From Candidatus Binataceae bacterium (GTDB lineage Bacteria; Desulfobacterota; Binatia; Binatales; Binataceae): DNA of 6,432 nt. The notes below the pieces were generated by a model. That model did not search any database. It was not told the origin of the DNA and was given only the letters and a program-made list of their open reading frames with translations. Positions 5,349-6,432 of this stretch are shown in pieces; the stretch's first letter is position 1; every line of letters starts with the position of its first letter. Where the stretch lies: positions 1 to 6,432 of the forward strand of contig JASHZA010000090.1 in NCBI GenBank assembly GCA_030042765.1, in the 5' to 3' direction. The translations under genes and the position numbers were made by a program.

Positions 5349-6432
5349 ATGAAATTCACGGCGTTTCACCTGATGTCGTATCCGTATCTGCCGCAGGACT
5401 TCACCACAAAGTATCACAGCGTGTGGGTGGACATTCCGCGCGACCTCTACGACCCTAAACTCGGTCATCGCATCTACAACGACTATCTCGACCAACTCGA
5501 ATTCGCCGACCGCGTGGGCTTCGACGGCATCGGCGTCAATGAGCATCATCAGAACGCCTACGGCCTGATGCCGTCGCCCAATATCATGGCGGCTGCGCTT
5601 GCGCGGCGGACGCAGCGCGCCAATTTGGTGGTGCTGGGCAACTCGATCGCGCTCTACAATCCGCCGGTTCGCGTCGCCGAGGAGTTCGCGATGCTCGATG
5701 TTATCAGCGGCGGGCGCCTGGTCGCGGGCTTCCCGGTCGGCACCGCGATGGACACCAACTATTGCTACGGCGAAGTGCCGGCGACCCTGCGCGAGAAGTA
5801 TCGCGAGGCGCACGATCTGATCATGCGCGCGTGGACTGAGCCCGACGTTTTCAGCTTCAACGGCAAGTACACCAAACTGCGCTATGTGAATCTGTGGCCC
5901 AAGCCGCTCCAGCAGCCTCATCCGCCGGTATGGATTCCCGGCGGCGGCTCGGTCGAAACGTGGGACTTCTGCGCCGATCACGACTATCAGTACAGCTTCC
6001 TGTCGTTCTTCGGCTACGTCGCGGCGAAGAAGGTCGCGGACGGCTACTGGGAGGTGATGGCGAAGAAAGGCAAGCCGCTCAATCCGTACAGCATGGCGTT
6101 CGCGCAGGGCGTCGTGGTCGCGGAGACCGACGCACAGGCCGAGCGCGACTTCGCCGCGCATGCGGATTATTTTTACAATCGCTGTCTGCACATCTATCAG
6201 AACTTTGCCGACGCTCCAGGTTACCGCACGTTGAACTCGATTCGCGCCGCGATGAAATCCGGTCTCCCCGCAGCGCTCAAACCGCATTACACGTGGAAGG
6301 ATCTGGTAGACCAGGGCATCATCATCGCCGGCTCGCCGCGCACGGTGTGCGATCGTCTGCGCGAGGCGATGAAGAGCCTCAACTGCGGCCATCTGATCAC
6401 CGGCATTCACATCGGATCGATGCCCCCGGAAC
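5349..6432 (+). CDS. Luciferase-like (LLM) flavin-dependent monooxygenase, 3' end outside the window
   Basis: The first 361 codons are open, and the gene runs past the right edge. The family folds as a TIM barrel and uses reduced FMN or F420 to oxidise an organic substrate, usually supplied with reduced flavin by a separate reductase. Seen: an N-terminal strand (MKFTAFHLM), an alpha/beta repeat with FADRVGFDGIGVNEHH (52-67), PSPNIMAAALARRTQ (76-89), the NPPVRVAEEFAMLDVISGGR block (104-123) that marks bacterial luciferase-like proteins, followed by GFPVGTAMD (127-135). Further on are REKYREAHDLIMRAW (148-162), the PPVWIPGGGS strand and turn (192-201), and a late GSPRTVCDRLREAM (328-341). The ATG start is supported by GGAGG seven bases upstream. 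Sequence alone does not tell the cofactor or substrate. A long opposite-strand reading frame lies over it, but these family motifs show that the plus strand is the coding one. Confidence 0.93.
   Translation, partial: MKFTAFHLMSYPYLPQDFTTKYHSVWVDIPRDLYDPKLGHRIYNDYLDQLEFADRVGFDGIGVNEHHQNAYGLMPSPNIMAAALARRTQRANLVVLGNSIALYNPPVRVAEEFAMLDVISGGRLVAGFPVGTAMDTNYCYGEVPATLREKYREAHDLIMRAWTEPDVFSFNGKYTKLRYVNLWPKPLQQPHPPVWIPGGGSVETWDFCADHDYQYSFLSFFGYVAAKKVADGYWEVMAKKGKPLNPYSMAFAQGVVVAETDAQAERDFAAHADYFYNRCLHIYQNFADAPGYRTLNSIRAAMKSGLPAALKPHYTWKDLVDQGIIIAGSPRTVCDRLREAMKSLNCGHLITGIHIGSMPPE

Noticed and set aside
5169..6410. Long minus-strand reading frame of 413 codons opposite the flavin monooxygenase
   Set aside because: The plus strand shows clear luciferase-like family motifs and a good ribosome binding site. 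The minus frame has no recognisable domain and is Arg/Val/His-rich, as expected of a shadow in GC-rich DNA.

Overview
This is a GC-rich stretch of bacterial chromosome, densely packed with genes. It holds six protein-coding genes, two of them cut by the window edges, and no RNA genes, insertion sequences or CRISPR arrays that I can see. A small lipoprotein and an ExeA/GspA-type ATPase suggest a Gram-negative-type cell. The rest is a set of catabolic or oxidative genes: a cytochrome P450, an acetamidase/formamidase-family amidohydrolase, a class III (CaiB/BaiF) CoA-transferase and a luciferase-like flavin-dependent monooxygenase. Such enzymes are common in soil and sediment bacteria that degrade organics, including Actinobacteria, Alphaproteobacteria and uncultured lineages such as Binatota. 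The last is only a guess from gene content; nothing in the window proves a taxon.

Layout, left to right. Bases 1-765 (minus strand) hold the N-terminal 255 codons of an ExeA/GspA-like P-loop ATPase that lacks the usual segment between Walker A and Walker B. A gap of about 210 bases follows. Bases 975-1397 (minus) encode a 140-residue putative lipoprotein that starts with GTG inside a 15-base palindrome. Only 78 bases separate it from the divergent P450 gene at 1476-2714 (plus), which has no recognisable Shine-Dalgarno sequence and may be leaderless.

The P450 gene converges on a minus-strand pair. The CoA-transferase (3913-5139) is upstream, and the amidohydrolase (2771-3871) follows 41 bases after it. 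A small stem-loop sits at the junction, and each gene has a strong ribosome binding site. From a 209-base divergent intergenic region, the luciferase-like monooxygenase (from 5349, plus) runs off the right edge.

How the genes might work together is inference. The P450 and the flavin monooxygenase can oxidise substrates. The amidohydrolase can release a carboxylate and ammonia from an amide. The CoA-transferase can move CoA onto a carboxylate so that it can be degraded further. Shared transcription is well supported only for the CoA-transferase/amidohydrolase pair. I did not find clear evidence of a new defence or mobile system. The most unusual item is the shortened, substituted ATPase at the left edge.
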